Assembly (NCBI GenBank): GCA_038246785.1
Contig: JBBRVP010000004.1
Location: forward strand, 1-64,000
Direction: 5' to 3'
Origin: JBBRVP01 sp038246785
GTDB lineage: Bacteria; Actinomycetota; Actinomycetes; Jiangellales; Jiangellaceae
Length of the DNA stretch: 64,000 bases
Shown: positions 50,991 to 59,249 of the stretch, piece after piece
Layout: the number at the start of each line of letters is the position of its first letter
Position numbering within the stretch: the stretch's first letter is position 1
The notes under the pieces: model-generated
Seen by the model: the letters and a program-made list of their open reading frames with translations, nothing else
Told to the model about the DNA's origin: nothing
The model's database searches: none
Position numbers and translations under genes: made by a program

Positions 50991-51835
50991 ACCGGCTGCC
51001 GTTCGCCCGGCGAGGAGGCCGGGGCGTACGTCGGCGCATCGACGCTGTCCGGCGCGAACGCGGCTCGCCGCACGGCCCGCCGCAGGGTGGCGAGCACGGC
51101 GGGGCCACCGAGGAGGGTGAGCGTGACGGTGAGCGCGGCGCGCGGCAGGTCCCAGGCGAGGCTGGTGGCGACGTAGAACCGGCCGTAGTGGACGAGGTTG
51201 GCGCCGACCGGGTCGCCGGGCACGAACGCGATGGCCCCGGGCAGGCCGGTGGTGATGAACGGCCAGAACCACAGGTTCATGACCGCGCCGTACAACAGCG
51301 CGGCGACGGCGCCGTACGCCGCCAGCACCGCCACCTCTGCCCGGCGCCCGGCCGGCCGCGGCAGGCAGGCAGCGCCCAGTCCCACCCAGCCGGCGGCCAC
51401 CAGCTGGAAGGGCAGCCACGGCCCGACGCCGCCGGTGAGGAAGGCGCCGACGACCACGGCGAGCGCGCCGAGGAGGAACCCGGCAGCGCGGCCCAGGACG
51501 AAGCCTCCGACGACGAGCAGGAAGAAGACGGGTTCCAGCCCGGCCGTCCCGGCGCCGAGCACGCGCAGCGCGCCGCCGGCGGCGGCGAGCACGCCGAGCA
51601 GCGCGACCGCCTTGGGATCCAGCCCGCCGGAGCCGATCTGGGCGGCGACGACGGCAGCCAGCAGGGCGACGAGCACCGCGAAAAACCACGGAGCGTCGCG
51701 ACCGTGGGCGAGCCCGCTGCCGGCGTCGACGAGGAACGGCCAGCCGAAGGCCACGACCCCGACCGCCGATGCGCCGGCCAGCGCCGCCGCGCCGGCGACA
51801 CGCAGTCGCAGCACCGGGGCGTCGACGCCGCTCAC
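50987..51835 (-). CDS. ECF transporter S component, probably for a corrinoid
   Basis: This 282-residue membrane protein has about seven hydrophobic segments, including PVFFLLVVGGFVLGRAAGFLLG, LPFQLVAAGWVGLGAACL and VMNLWFWPF. That fits the substrate-binding subunit of an energy-coupling factor (ECF) importer, as in other cobalamin-linked S components. It sits between the fused ATPase gene and cobU, sharing 4-nt overlaps with both, under a cobalamin riboswitch. Substrate (cobalamin or cobinamide) is inferred from that context. Confidence 0.85.
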   Translation of the reverse strand: MSGVDAPVLRLRVAGAAALAGASAVGVVAFGWPFLVDAGSGLAHGRDAPWFFAVLVALLAAVVAAQIGSGGLDPKAVALLGVLAAAGGALRVLGAGTAGLEPVFFLLVVGGFVLGRAAGFLLGALAVVVGAFLTGGVGPWLPFQLVAAGWVGLGAACLPRPAGRRAEVAVLAAYGAVAALLYGAVMNLWFWPFITTGLPGAIAFVPGDPVGANLVHYGRFYVATSLAWDLPRAALTVTLTLLGGPAVLATLRRAVRRAAFAPDSVDAPTYAPASSPGERQPV

Positions 51836-53451
51836 GACGCCGCCCCGAGCGCGGCCGCGACGTCGCCGACGGTGAGCCAGGGCGCCGGGTGCATGACCTT
51901 CGCCACCTGCGGCGCGAACGCCGGGGAGCCGGCGAGCACCGTGGCGGCAGGACCGTCGACGACGACCTCGCCGTCGGCGAGCAGCACGACCCGGTCGGCC
52001 ACCTCGGCGGCCAGCTCGACGTCATGGGTGGCGAGCAGCACCGCGCGGCCCGCGGCGGCGAACTGGCGAAGCCGCCCCACCAGCCGATCCTTCGCCCCGT
52101 AGTCCAGTCCGCGGGTCGGCTCGTCGAGGCAGAGCAGTCGGGGTGACCCTCCCAGCACGACGGCCAGCGCGAGCGCGAGCCGCTGGCCCTCGGACAGGTC
52201 CCGCGGGTGCACGCCGTCCGCGACGTCGGGCGCGAGCTCGGACAGCAGCGCGCGGGTGCAGCCGGCGGGGACGTCGAGGTCGACGTCGGCGGTGCGGCAC
52301 TCCGCGGCCACCGAGTCGGCGTAGAGCAGCAGTCCGGGGTCCTGCGGGACCAGCCCCACCTGGCGCACCAGCTCGCGCGGTGAGGTCCCGGCCGGGTCGA
52401 TACCGCCGACCCGGACACTGCCCGATCGCGGCGTGAGCTGGCCGGCGAGGGCGGCGAGCAGGGTGGACTTCCCGGCGCCGTTGCGCCCCATGAGCACCAC
52501 CACCTCCCCGCTGCGCAGGTCGAGGTCGACGCCGGCGAGGGCGGTCGTGCTGCCGCGCCGGACGACGAGGGCGCGGGTGGTGGCCGCCACCGGCGCGTCC
52601 GCGCGCCGGACCGGTGCGGGCAGCGCCCTCGTGGGCGCCGTGCCGGCCAGTCGGCGCCGGAGCGGGCCGGCCGCGCGACGCGCGTCGCGTACCGACAGCG
52701 GCAGCGGCGACCAGCCGGCGAGCCGGCCGAGGTCGACGACGGGCGGCGTCACCGGCGAGACCGCCATGGCCGGCCCGGGAGCGGCGTCGCCGACCAGGCC
52801 CTGTTGCACCGTGAGGACGCGGTCGGCGTACTGCACGACCCGCTCGAGCCGGTGCTCGGCGAGCAGCACCGTTAGGCCGAGGTCGTGCACGAGCCGGGTC
52901 AGGGCGCCGAGCACCTCCTCGGCGGCGACCGGGTCGAGGGCCGAGGTGGGCTCGTCGAGGACCAGGATCCGCGGGGCGGCGACGAGCACCGACCCGATGG
53001 CCACCCGCTGCTGCTGACCGCCGGACAAGGTGCGCAGCGGGCGGGCGCGCAGCTCGGTCAGCCCCATGAGGTCGAGGGTCTCCTCGACCCGGCGGCGCAT
53101 GGCGACTGCCGGCGTGCCCAGCATCTCCAGCCCGTAGGCCAGCTCCTCCTCCACGCTGTCGGTCACGAAGCCGGCCACCGGGTCCTGCCCGACAAAGCCC
53201 ACCACCTCGGCGAGGTCACGCGGGCGGTGGTCGGCCGTGGCGTGCCCGTCGACCAGGACCCGGCCGCCCAGCGTGCCGCCGCTGAAGTGGGGTACCAGCC
53301 CGTTGACGCAGCGCAGCAGCGTCGACTTGCCCGAACCGGTGGGTCCGACGACGAGCCCCAGCTCTCCCTCGGCCACGCTGAGGTCGACGCCGTGCAAGGC
53401 GTCGCGGTCGGCACCGGCGTAGCGCACCGACACCTGCTCGAAGGCGATCAC
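51832..53451 (-). CDS. ECF transporter ATPase, two ABC domains fused
   Basis: The 539-residue protein contains both ATPases of an ECF importer in one chain. Domain 1 has Walker A VVGPTGSGKSTLL, signature LSGGQQQRVAIG and Walker B ILVLDEPTSALDP. Domain 2 has LMGRNGAGKSTLL, a diverged signature LSEGQRLALALA and LLCLDEPTRGLDY. A 60-residue Arg/Ala/Pro linker separates them. GTG 53451 overlaps the ecfT stop. The fused form powers cobalamin or precursor uptake together with the neighbouring T and S proteins. Confidence 0.92.
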   Translation of the reverse strand: MIAFEQVSVRYAGADRDALHGVDLSVAEGELGLVVGPTGSGKSTLLRCVNGLVPHFSGGTLGGRVLVDGHATADHRPRDLAEVVGFVGQDPVAGFVTDSVEEELAYGLEMLGTPAVAMRRRVEETLDLMGLTELRARPLRTLSGGQQQRVAIGSVLVAAPRILVLDEPTSALDPVAAEEVLGALTRLVHDLGLTVLLAEHRLERVVQYADRVLTVQQGLVGDAAPGPAMAVSPVTPPVVDLGRLAGWSPLPLSVRDARRAAGPLRRRLAGTAPTRALPAPVRRADAPVAATTRALVVRRGSTTALAGVDLDLRSGEVVVLMGRNGAGKSTLLAALAGQLTPRSGSVRVGGIDPAGTSPRELVRQVGLVPQDPGLLLYADSVAAECRTADVDLDVPAGCTRALLSELAPDVADGVHPRDLSEGQRLALALAVVLGGSPRLLCLDEPTRGLDYGAKDRLVGRLRQFAAAGRAVLLATHDVELAAEVADRVVLLADGEVVVDGPAATVLAGSPAFAPQVAKVMHPAPWLTVGDVAAALGAAS

Positions 53452-54605
53452 GCCGGGTCTCCCGCGGGTGTGCGGGCGGGTTCTCGCGTGCGGCGGTGCT
53501 CGCTGCGCAGCCCGGCCAGCAGCGGCGGCAGCGGGGCCGCCACCGCCGGCAGGGCCGCCACGGCGACCCCCGCCAGCGCGAGCAGCGGCGGCGCGGGCAG
53601 GGAGACCGGCGAGGCGGGGAGGACCAGGCCCGGCGAGCCGGCCCGGGCGGCGGCCACGACAGCGGCCGCCGCGATGACGCCGGAGCCGGCCACCAGCCAC
53701 TCGGGCAGTGCCCACGGGTCCGGGCGGTACGTCGAGCGTGGGTCGCGGCGGGCGCCGAGCAGCAGCGCGGCGGCGCACAGGGCTGCGCCGCCGGCGACGA
53801 GCGGCAGCCCGAGCAAGGGCGGCGATCCGGCGTCGAGCAACCCGTAGCTGCCGGCGAGCACGCCGGCCGTTCCGACCAGCGCCAGGCCGGTGGCCCGGCG
53901 CCGGCTCCCGGCGTCGGAGCGGACCGAGCGGCCGTACCCGCGTGACTCCATCGACGCGGCGAGGTCCAGCGAGCGCTCGAGGGCGCCCTCGAGCACGGGG
54001 ACCGCCAGCCGGGCGAGCTCACGCGGACCGCGCCCGGCCCGGCCGCGCAGCCGGCGGGCGCTGCGGACCCGGCGGGCGTCCTCGACGAGCTGAGGGGCGT
54101 AGGTCAGCGCGACGACGACGGCCGTCCCGACCTCGTACAGCGTGGCCGGCACGTAGCGCAGCAACCGGCGCGGGCTGGCCAGCGCGTTGGCTGCACCCAC
54201 GCAGGCCAGGACGGTGGCCAGCCGCGCGCCCTCGTAGGCCGCAAAGAGCACCTCGTCGAGGGTCACCGTCCCCCCGAGCCGCAGGCCGCCGGCGGCTGCC
54301 GGCAGTGGCAGCTCGGGCAGCGTGACCAGCACGGTGCGCCCGCCGGTGCCCCCACCGAGCAGCACCTGGGCGAGCACACGCAGCCCGATGACGAACAGGC
54401 CCAGGCGCAGGAATGCCCCGAACGGGGACGCCGCGCCGGCCTCCCGGCGCTGCGCCACGACCAGGCCGGCGACCGCGACGATCGCGGCGAGCAGCAGCGG
54501 GTTGGTGGTCCGCGACGCGGCCGTGGCGAGGCCACCGGCCCACACCCACCAGGCCACCGGGTGCAGCCGGCGGGGGAACCCGGGCCGGTCGACGGCGCGC
54601 AGCAT
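53448..54605 (-). CDS. ECF transporter transmembrane component (EcfT/CbiQ-like)
   Basis: The 385-residue protein has N-terminal membrane helices (HPVAWWVWAGGLA, NPLLLAAIVAVAGLVVA) and the coupling region with VEDARRVRSARRLRGRAGRG and SLDLAASMESRGYGRS, containing the two Ala-Arg-x type EcfT motifs that contact the ATPases. Further hydrophobic helices follow, an extension longer than most EcfT proteins (about 260 residues). ATG 54605 is 6 nt after the SCO2322-type gene. Confidence 0.9.
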   Translation of the reverse strand: MLRAVDRPGFPRRLHPVAWWVWAGGLATAASRTTNPLLLAAIVAVAGLVVAQRREAGAASPFGAFLRLGLFVIGLRVLAQVLLGGGTGGRTVLVTLPELPLPAAAGGLRLGGTVTLDEVLFAAYEGARLATVLACVGAANALASPRRLLRYVPATLYEVGTAVVVALTYAPQLVEDARRVRSARRLRGRAGRGPRELARLAVPVLEGALERSLDLAASMESRGYGRSVRSDAGSRRRATGLALVGTAGVLAGSYGLLDAGSPPLLGLPLVAGGAALCAAALLLGARRDPRSTYRPDPWALPEWLVAGSGVIAAAAVVAAARAGSPGLVLPASPVSLPAPPLLALAGVAVAALPAVAAPLPPLLAGLRSEHRRTREPARTPAGDPA

Positions 54606-54611
54606 GTCGGG

Positions 54612-55355
54612 CTACTCCGCCCCCTCGACGCCGCGGCGGCGCCGGGTCGCCAGACCAGCGGCGACGGCGGCGACCACGGCGCCGATGGCGACCCAGCCGG
54701 CCACCGGTAGGCCGCCGCCGCCGCCATCGTTCTCGCCCGTCGCGGCGCCACTGGCCGCCGCCGCGGTCGCGGTCGCGGTCGGGCCGACACCGGCAAGCGT
54801 CACGGGCACGTCGGGCGACGCGGCCGCCGGGGGCACCGTGGCGACCTGGTCGCCGCAGCCGGTGGCCGGGTAGCCGTCGAGCGCGCAGGTGAGGCCGCCC
54901 GCCGAGCGCACCGTGGCGACGGCGGCGAGCACGTCCGCGCCGCTGGAACCGGTGGGCACGACCGCGCAGGCACCCCGGGGCTCGGGGGGAGCGGCGCCGC
55001 CGTCCGCGGCGTCGGCGGGGCGGCCGTAGTCGACGACGACGCCGATCCGAGCCTTGTCGGAGGCCGCGGGCGTCGTGCCGCAGAGGTCCTCGAACGACGG
55101 TGTCGCCCGCGGCTCGCGGGTGTCGGACTCGGTGCCGACGGCGTAGCGCCAGCCTTCAACCGAGCCGTCGGCGGGCTTGCTCTGGGCCGGCCCGGTCTGG
55201 GCGAAGGTCCAGGAGCCGTTGTCCAGCTGGAAGTAGCCCCAGTAGCGGTAGGCGGTCGCGGCTGCAGGCACCGCCAGCACGACCGGTACGGCGATGGCCA
55301 GCAGGAGCGCGAGGAGCGCGCGAGCGGGTAGCACAACAGAGCGCGAGCGGGGCAC
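54612..55355 (-). CDS. SCO2322-family secreted/anchored protein, first gene of the cobalamin operon
   Basis: The 247-residue protein has a signal peptide (ARALLALLLAIAVPVVLAVPAAA, cleavage near residue 34, AAATA), and an extracytoplasmic domain beginning YRYWGYFQLDNGSWTFAQTG with four cysteines (in DLCG, GACAV, LTCAL, TGCGD). A low-complexity Ala/Thr/Gly linker, a C-terminal membrane helix (VAGWVAIGAVVAAVAAGLA) and RRRRG stop-transfer follow. GTG 55355 follows GAGGAGG. Directly behind the riboswitch and before EcfT, it could be an exported corrinoid-capture or accessory factor; that is inference. Confidence 0.85.
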   Translation of the reverse strand: MPRSRSVVLPARALLALLLAIAVPVVLAVPAAATAYRYWGYFQLDNGSWTFAQTGPAQSKPADGSVEGWRYAVGTESDTREPRATPSFEDLCGTTPAASDKARIGVVVDYGRPADAADGGAAPPEPRGACAVVPTGSSGADVLAAVATVRSAGGLTCALDGYPATGCGDQVATVPPAAASPDVPVTLAGVGPTATATAAAASGAATGENDGGGGGLPVAGWVAIGAVVAAVAAGLATRRRRGVEGAE

Positions 55356-55449
55356 GGCGACCTCCTCGCGGCCGCAGCCGGAGGGGTGGGGCTCCGGCCT
55401 CGCGGGCCGGCGACGTCGCCGCTCCGGGCTCCGGTCCGCACACCACGAC

Positions 55450-55640
55450 GGACGTTTCGGAGCCGATCCCTCGTCAGGCGCTCCGGCTCGTCGCCCTCGC
55501 GTCGGGAGCGGTCGCTGCGCGACGGTCCCGGCTCAGGCGACCTACGGTTGCGGGTCAGCGCCGGATTTCGACCGGCTTCCCCTGTCCGCGGGGTCAACGC
55601 GCGCACGCTCGCACGCCTGCCCCGGCGGTGTCAAAACCCG
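55450..55640 (-). promoter_or_regulatory. Cobalamin riboswitch
   Basis: On the minus strand the core GGAAGCCGGT...AATCCGGCGCTGACCCGCAACCGTA (positions 55580 down to 55543) is the hallmark of the adenosylcobalamin aptamer. It is followed by paired arms and a GAGCCGGAGCGCCTGACGAG segment in the place of the B12 box (about 55495-55470). The edges are approximate. It is about 100 nt upstream of the SCO2322-type start, and a GC-rich region with complementary GGGCTCCGG / CCGGAGCCC segments in 55390-55433 could form the switch hairpin. It predicts repression of the whole ecf-cob operon when cobalamin is plentiful. Confidence 0.85.
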
Positions 55641-55667
55641 CAGCCGCCCGCCTTGCCGAATGGGGCA

Positions 55668-55712
55668 GGGGTCCCCAGCCACCGTAGGTCCGGGGTGGGG
55701 GTCCCCCGCCAC
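55668..55712. repeat. Imperfect direct repeat GGGGTCCCC(A/C)GCCAC
   Basis: Two copies (55668-55682 and 55698-55712), 30 bp apart, lie between the riboswitch and the divergent small gene at 55776. Each has a GGGGTCCCC palindromic core, so a repressor or activator spanning three helical turns could bind. This is inference; short GC repeats arise easily in such DNA. Confidence 0.35.
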
Positions 55713-55775
55713 GGAGGGCGAATGGGGTGCGCCTCCCCACGGGAGCGGGTCGCGGGGCGGCTACGGTGATCGGCC

Positions 55776-55994
55776 ATGAGCGGCGACGCGTGGACCTGGC
55801 GCTTCAGCGGCCCCGAGGAGGCACCGCCGCCTGCCGGCGCGGCGACGGCGCCGACGTTCCCGACCCAGGCCGAGGCGGAGTCGTGGCTCGGTGAGGAGTG
55901 GCGCGAACTGCTCGAGTCGGGCGTGGAGGCCGTGCACCTGTACGAGGCGGACCGCCACGTCTACGGCCCGATGAGCCTGCGCCCCTCCACCTGA
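55776..55994 (+). CDS. Small conserved acidic protein
   Basis: The 72-residue protein reads MSGDAWTWRFSG, FPTQAEAESWLGEEWRELL, VEAVHLYEADRHVYGPMSL. Short proteins with this WTW...F.TQ..AE.WLGE.WREL...YGPMSL pattern are conserved through actinobacteria, with no known function. A TACGGT box 20 nt upstream of ATG 55776 would give a nearly leaderless message. It is divergent from the cobalamin operon. Confidence 0.75.
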   Translation: MSGDAWTWRFSGPEEAPPPAGAATAPTFPTQAEAESWLGEEWRELLESGVEAVHLYEADRHVYGPMSLRPST

Positions 55995-56086
55995 ACACCG
56001 CGCCAGTGCGGCACGTTCAGCAGGTTCGGCCGCTTCGGAAGGCGGCCCGCCGTGCGAGGGGCCATCCCAGGGAGCACGGGCGTCTG

Positions 56087-56134
56087 GATCTTGAGACAGT
56101 TCCGCGCCGATGGGCGCAGAACTGTCTCAAGATC
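56087..56134. repeat. 22-bp-arm palindrome with 4-nt loop
   Basis: Arms 56087-56108 and 56113-56134 pair at 21 of 22 positions (one C:A mismatch), with sequence GATCTTGAGACAGTTC then (C/T)GCGCC, around the loop GATG. It lies between two convergent genes and could end transcription from both sides. Its length and low GC relative to the genome suggest a dispersed palindromic element. No U-tract follows. Confidence 0.85.
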
Positions 56135-56203
56135 GGTGTGGCGACCTCGGGGAACGTGAGCGAGTTGTCGCCACGGGTGCTGAGGCGATCCCGGCGCCCC
56201 GGA

Positions 56204-57211
56204 TCACGAAGGCCGGCGCTCGGGGCTGACGCCGGTCTGCGTCGGGTCGGTGGTCGCGACGGGGGAGAGGATCTCTTCAATCCGGGTCAGCAACCCGCCC
56301 TCCAGCCGTACGCCGGACGCCGCCACGTTGTCGGCCACCTGCTCGGGCCGCGAGGCCCCGACGATCGCCGCCGCCACGTTGTCGTTCTGCAGCACCCAGG
56401 CGACGGCCAGGGCGGCCATCGACAGCCCGGTCTCCTCGGCCAGCGGCCGCAGCGCCTGCACCCGCTCCAGCACCTCGTCACGCAGCCAGCGCGAGATCAT
56501 GTCGGCGCCGCCCTTGTCGTCGGTCGCCCGGGAGCCAGTGGGGTAGTCCTCGCCCGGCTTGTACTTCCCGGTGAGCACTCCCTGCGCGATCGGCGACCAG
56601 ACGATCTGCGATATGCCGAGCTCGCGACAGGTGGGGACGACCTCGGCCTCGATCGGGCGCCACAGCGCGGAGTACTGCGGCTGGCTCGAGATCAGCGAGA
56701 CCCCGAGCGAGCGCGCCAGGGCGTGTCCCTCCCGGATCTGCTCCGCCGACCACTCACTGACCCCGATGTAGAGCGCCTTGCCGGCCCGGACGACGTCGGC
56801 GAAGGCCTGCATCGTCTCCTCGAGCGGGGTCTCCACGTCGTAGCGGTGCGCCTGGTAGAGGTCGACGTAGTCGGTGCGCAGCCGGCGCAGCGAGGCGTCG
56901 ATCGACTCCATGATGTGCTTGCGCGAGAGCCCCACGTCGTTGGGTCCGCCGGGCCCGGTCGGCCAGTAGACCTTGGTGAAGATCTCCAGGCCCTCCCGCC
57001 GCTCGCCGGCCAGCGCCTCCCCGAGCACCGCCTCCGCGGCGCCGTTGGCGTAGACGTCGGCGGTGTCGAACGTCGTGACGCCGGCGTCCAGCGCGGCACG
57101 CACGCACGCGTGGGCGGCGTCGTTCTCCACCTGCGAGCCGTGGGTCAGCCAGTTGCCGTAGGCGATCTCGGAGATCTTCAGACCGCTGTTGCCGAGGTAG
57201 CGGAACTCCAT
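56204..57211 (-). CDS. Aldo/keto reductase
   Basis: The 335-residue TIM-barrel oxidoreductase is of the AKR family in the potassium-channel beta/voltage-gated-like class. It begins MEFRYLGNSGLKISEIAYGNW; FDTADVYANGAAEAVLGEAL holds the catalytic Asp-Tyr, KVYWPTGPGGPNDVGLSRKH the Lys, and DLYQAHRYDVETPLEETM the His. QPQYSALWRPIEAEV and IVGASRPEQVADN form the NADPH pocket. ATG 57211. Monocistronic as far as visible. Physiological carbonyl substrate unknown. Confidence 0.92.
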   Translation of the reverse strand: MEFRYLGNSGLKISEIAYGNWLTHGSQVENDAAHACVRAALDAGVTTFDTADVYANGAAEAVLGEALAGERREGLEIFTKVYWPTGPGGPNDVGLSRKHIMESIDASLRRLRTDYVDLYQAHRYDVETPLEETMQAFADVVRAGKALYIGVSEWSAEQIREGHALARSLGVSLISSQPQYSALWRPIEAEVVPTCRELGISQIVWSPIAQGVLTGKYKPGEDYPTGSRATDDKGGADMISRWLRDEVLERVQALRPLAEETGLSMAALAVAWVLQNDNVAAAIVGASRPEQVADNVAASGVRLEGGLLTRIEEILSPVATTDPTQTGVSPERRPS

Positions 57212-57256
57212 GCCCGCGAGCCTAGGCAGCGCCGCCGGGCCCCTGGACGCCGGGGC

Positions 57257-58519
57257 TCACAACGCCTTGCCCAGGCAGCGGTTCACGGGGCTGTCGCGAT
57301 AGAAGCCGAAGCCGGGTATCGCGGCATATCCGCTCGAGCGGTACAGCGCGAGCGCCTCCGGCTGGGCCGTGCCGCTCTCCAGCACCAGCCGCTCGTAGCC
57401 GGCCGCCCGGGCCCGCCGCTCGAGCTCGCCGAGCAGCGCGCGGGCGAGTCCCTGGCCGCGCCGCTCCGGGACGACGTACATCCGCTTGAGCTCGGCCGAG
57501 CGTTCGTCGTGGCGGCGGAAGCCGCCGCAGCCGACCGGCTCGCCGTCGAGGTCGAGGACGACGAAGACCCCCTCCGGAGCGCTGAACTCTCGCGGTTCGG
57601 TCGGGGTGGCGTCCGGCCCGCCGTAGCGCACCACGTACTCCCCCTGCACGCGAGCGGTCAGCGTCGCCACGACGGGGGAGTCGTACGGCACTGCCGTGAA
57701 GCCGGGCTCGTCGTCGGGGCGCCGCCGCGCCCGGCCGAGCAGGTGGGTGAGCGCGCCGAGCCTGCGGTACGGGTCGGTGCGCCCCGCCCGCTCCTCGGCG
57801 TCGAGCAGCGCGGCGAGCTCGGCGGGGTCGTCGGGGGTCCGAATGTCGACGGCTACCCCGTCGGTGAAGCAGCGCACCCCGTACCAGGCCTCGGTGCGCA
57901 CCCGGTGCCGGCGCAGCCAGCTGGACAGCTCGTCGACGCGGTCGGCGCGGGCACGGACACCGATCTCGTTGACGTAGCCGCGGTCGGAGTCGCCGGCGTC
58001 GAACATCGCCTGCGCGCCGGCCCAGTCCCAGCGCAGCGCCGGTCGCAGCGCCAACGCGTCGGCGTTGCGCACCAGCAGCGACAGCAGCCCACCCGGGCGC
58101 AACCGGGCGGCCAGCGCCTCGAGGGCGGGCTGGGCATCCGCCAGGTACATCAGCACGCCGTGGCACAGCACGACGTCGAAGCGGCGGTCGCCGATGACGT
58201 CGGCGAGGCCGTCGAGCGAGCCGTCGAGGAGCTCGACCCGGTCGGCGAGGCCGCGCCCGCACGCGCTCGCGGCGAACTCGGCCAGCAACCTCGGGTCGGG
58301 CTCGACGCCGGTGGTCCGGTGACCCTGGGCCGCCAGCCGCAGCGCCTGCGTTCCCTGCCCGCATCCCACGTCGAGCACGTCGGCCGGCGGCGGCGGGCAG
58401 TGCACGGCGAGCTGGCGGGCCACCATCTCCTGGCGTACGACGTTGCGCAGCAGCCCCAACCGGGCCAGCCAGGTGCCGGTCGCGGCAGCGAAGCCGTCAC
58501 GTCCGGCCGCCGGCCCCAC
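57257..58519 (-). CDS. Fusion of class I methyltransferase and GNAT acetyltransferase
   Basis: The 420-residue protein joins two enzymes without a stop. Residues about 1-245 are a SAM methyltransferase (VLDVGCGQGTQALRLAAQG, DVVLCHGVLMYLAD, LRPGGLLSLLVRN). Residues about 265-420 are a GNAT acetyltransferase (YVVPERRGQGLARALLGELE, YERLVLESGTAQPEALALY). The methyltransferase half resembles the tRNA-methyltransferase-like CmoM/SmtA group. GTG 58519 lies 2 nt after the DUF3043 stop, so the two genes are coupled. Substrates unknown. Confidence 0.85.
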   Translation of the reverse strand: MGPAAGRDGFAAATGTWLARLGLLRNVVRQEMVARQLAVHCPPPPADVLDVGCGQGTQALRLAAQGHRTTGVEPDPRLLAEFAASACGRGLADRVELLDGSLDGLADVIGDRRFDVVLCHGVLMYLADAQPALEALAARLRPGGLLSLLVRNADALALRPALRWDWAGAQAMFDAGDSDRGYVNEIGVRARADRVDELSSWLRRHRVRTEAWYGVRCFTDGVAVDIRTPDDPAELAALLDAEERAGRTDPYRRLGALTHLLGRARRRPDDEPGFTAVPYDSPVVATLTARVQGEYVVRYGGPDATPTEPREFSAPEGVFVVLDLDGEPVGCGGFRRHDERSAELKRMYVVPERRGQGLARALLGELERRARAAGYERLVLESGTAQPEALALYRSSGYAAIPGFGFYRDSPVNRCLGKAL

Positions 58520-58521
58520 GA

Positions 58522-59124
58522 CTAGACCGCGGCGCCGGGCTTGACCAGCGGCTTGGGCAGCCGAAAGCGGCGCAGCTGGGTCACCCGGGTCAGCCCGTAG
58601 AAGAGGTGGCCGCGACCGTGGTCGTCGGGGAACCGGCGGGCGATCTCGCGACGCAGCCGGATCGACAGCCAGCCGGTGTCGGCGACCACCGCGATCATCG
58701 AAACCGACCAGAGCAGCGAGACGAAGGACCGGATTGGCGCCGACGGGACCAGCGACAGCCCGAAGATCACGAGCAGCAGCGGGAGAAAATACTCCGCCAC
58801 GCTGCGCCGGGAGTCGACGTAGTCGCGGACGAAGCGGCGCACCGGCCCCCTGTCGCGGGCCACGAAGTGGCGCTCGTCGCCGCTCACCATCGCCTGCTGG
58901 ACCTTGGCCCGCTGCGCGCGCTGCGCCTCGCGGCGGCGGCGGGCCTCCGCGCGACGGTCCAGCGTCGGGCGTGCGCGCTTGAGCCGTTCGGACTCGGCCT
59001 GCTTGCGGCTCGGCGTCGGGCGCCCCTTGCTCGAGCCGGGCGGCTCGTCGGGCGGGCCGCTCGCCGTGCCGGTCGGAGAGGTCGGGGTCGCCGGCGGGAT
59101 GTCGGCGGAGCGGCGTCGGAACAC
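58522..59124 (-). CDS. DUF3043 membrane protein
   Basis: The 200-residue protein has a long charged N-terminus (RKQAESERLKRARPTLDRRA, ARRRREAQRAQRAKVQQAMV), then GDERHFVARDRGPVRRFVRD and two membrane helices (FLPLLLVIFGLSLVP and VSLLWSVSMIAVVADTGWL). This is the arrangement of DUF3043 proteins, widely conserved in actinobacteria and of unknown role. GTG 59124. It precedes the methyltransferase-GNAT gene and is divergent from pspA. Confidence 0.88.
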   Translation of the reverse strand: MFRRRSADIPPATPTSPTGTASGPPDEPPGSSKGRPTPSRKQAESERLKRARPTLDRRAEARRRREAQRAQRAKVQQAMVSGDERHFVARDRGPVRRFVRDYVDSRRSVAEYFLPLLLVIFGLSLVPSAPIRSFVSLLWSVSMIAVVADTGWLSIRLRREIARRFPDDHGRGHLFYGLTRVTQLRRFRLPKPLVKPGAAV

Positions 59125-59249
59125 GAGACCAGGGTACGAGAGCAGGCAGCCGCCGATCCGGCCGTGGCCCTACGGGGCCGATCGCCTTACGCTGAGGCCC
59201 AGGCACGTCATCGAGCTAGCCGATCCACACGAGAGGGGCGCCCGGCGCC

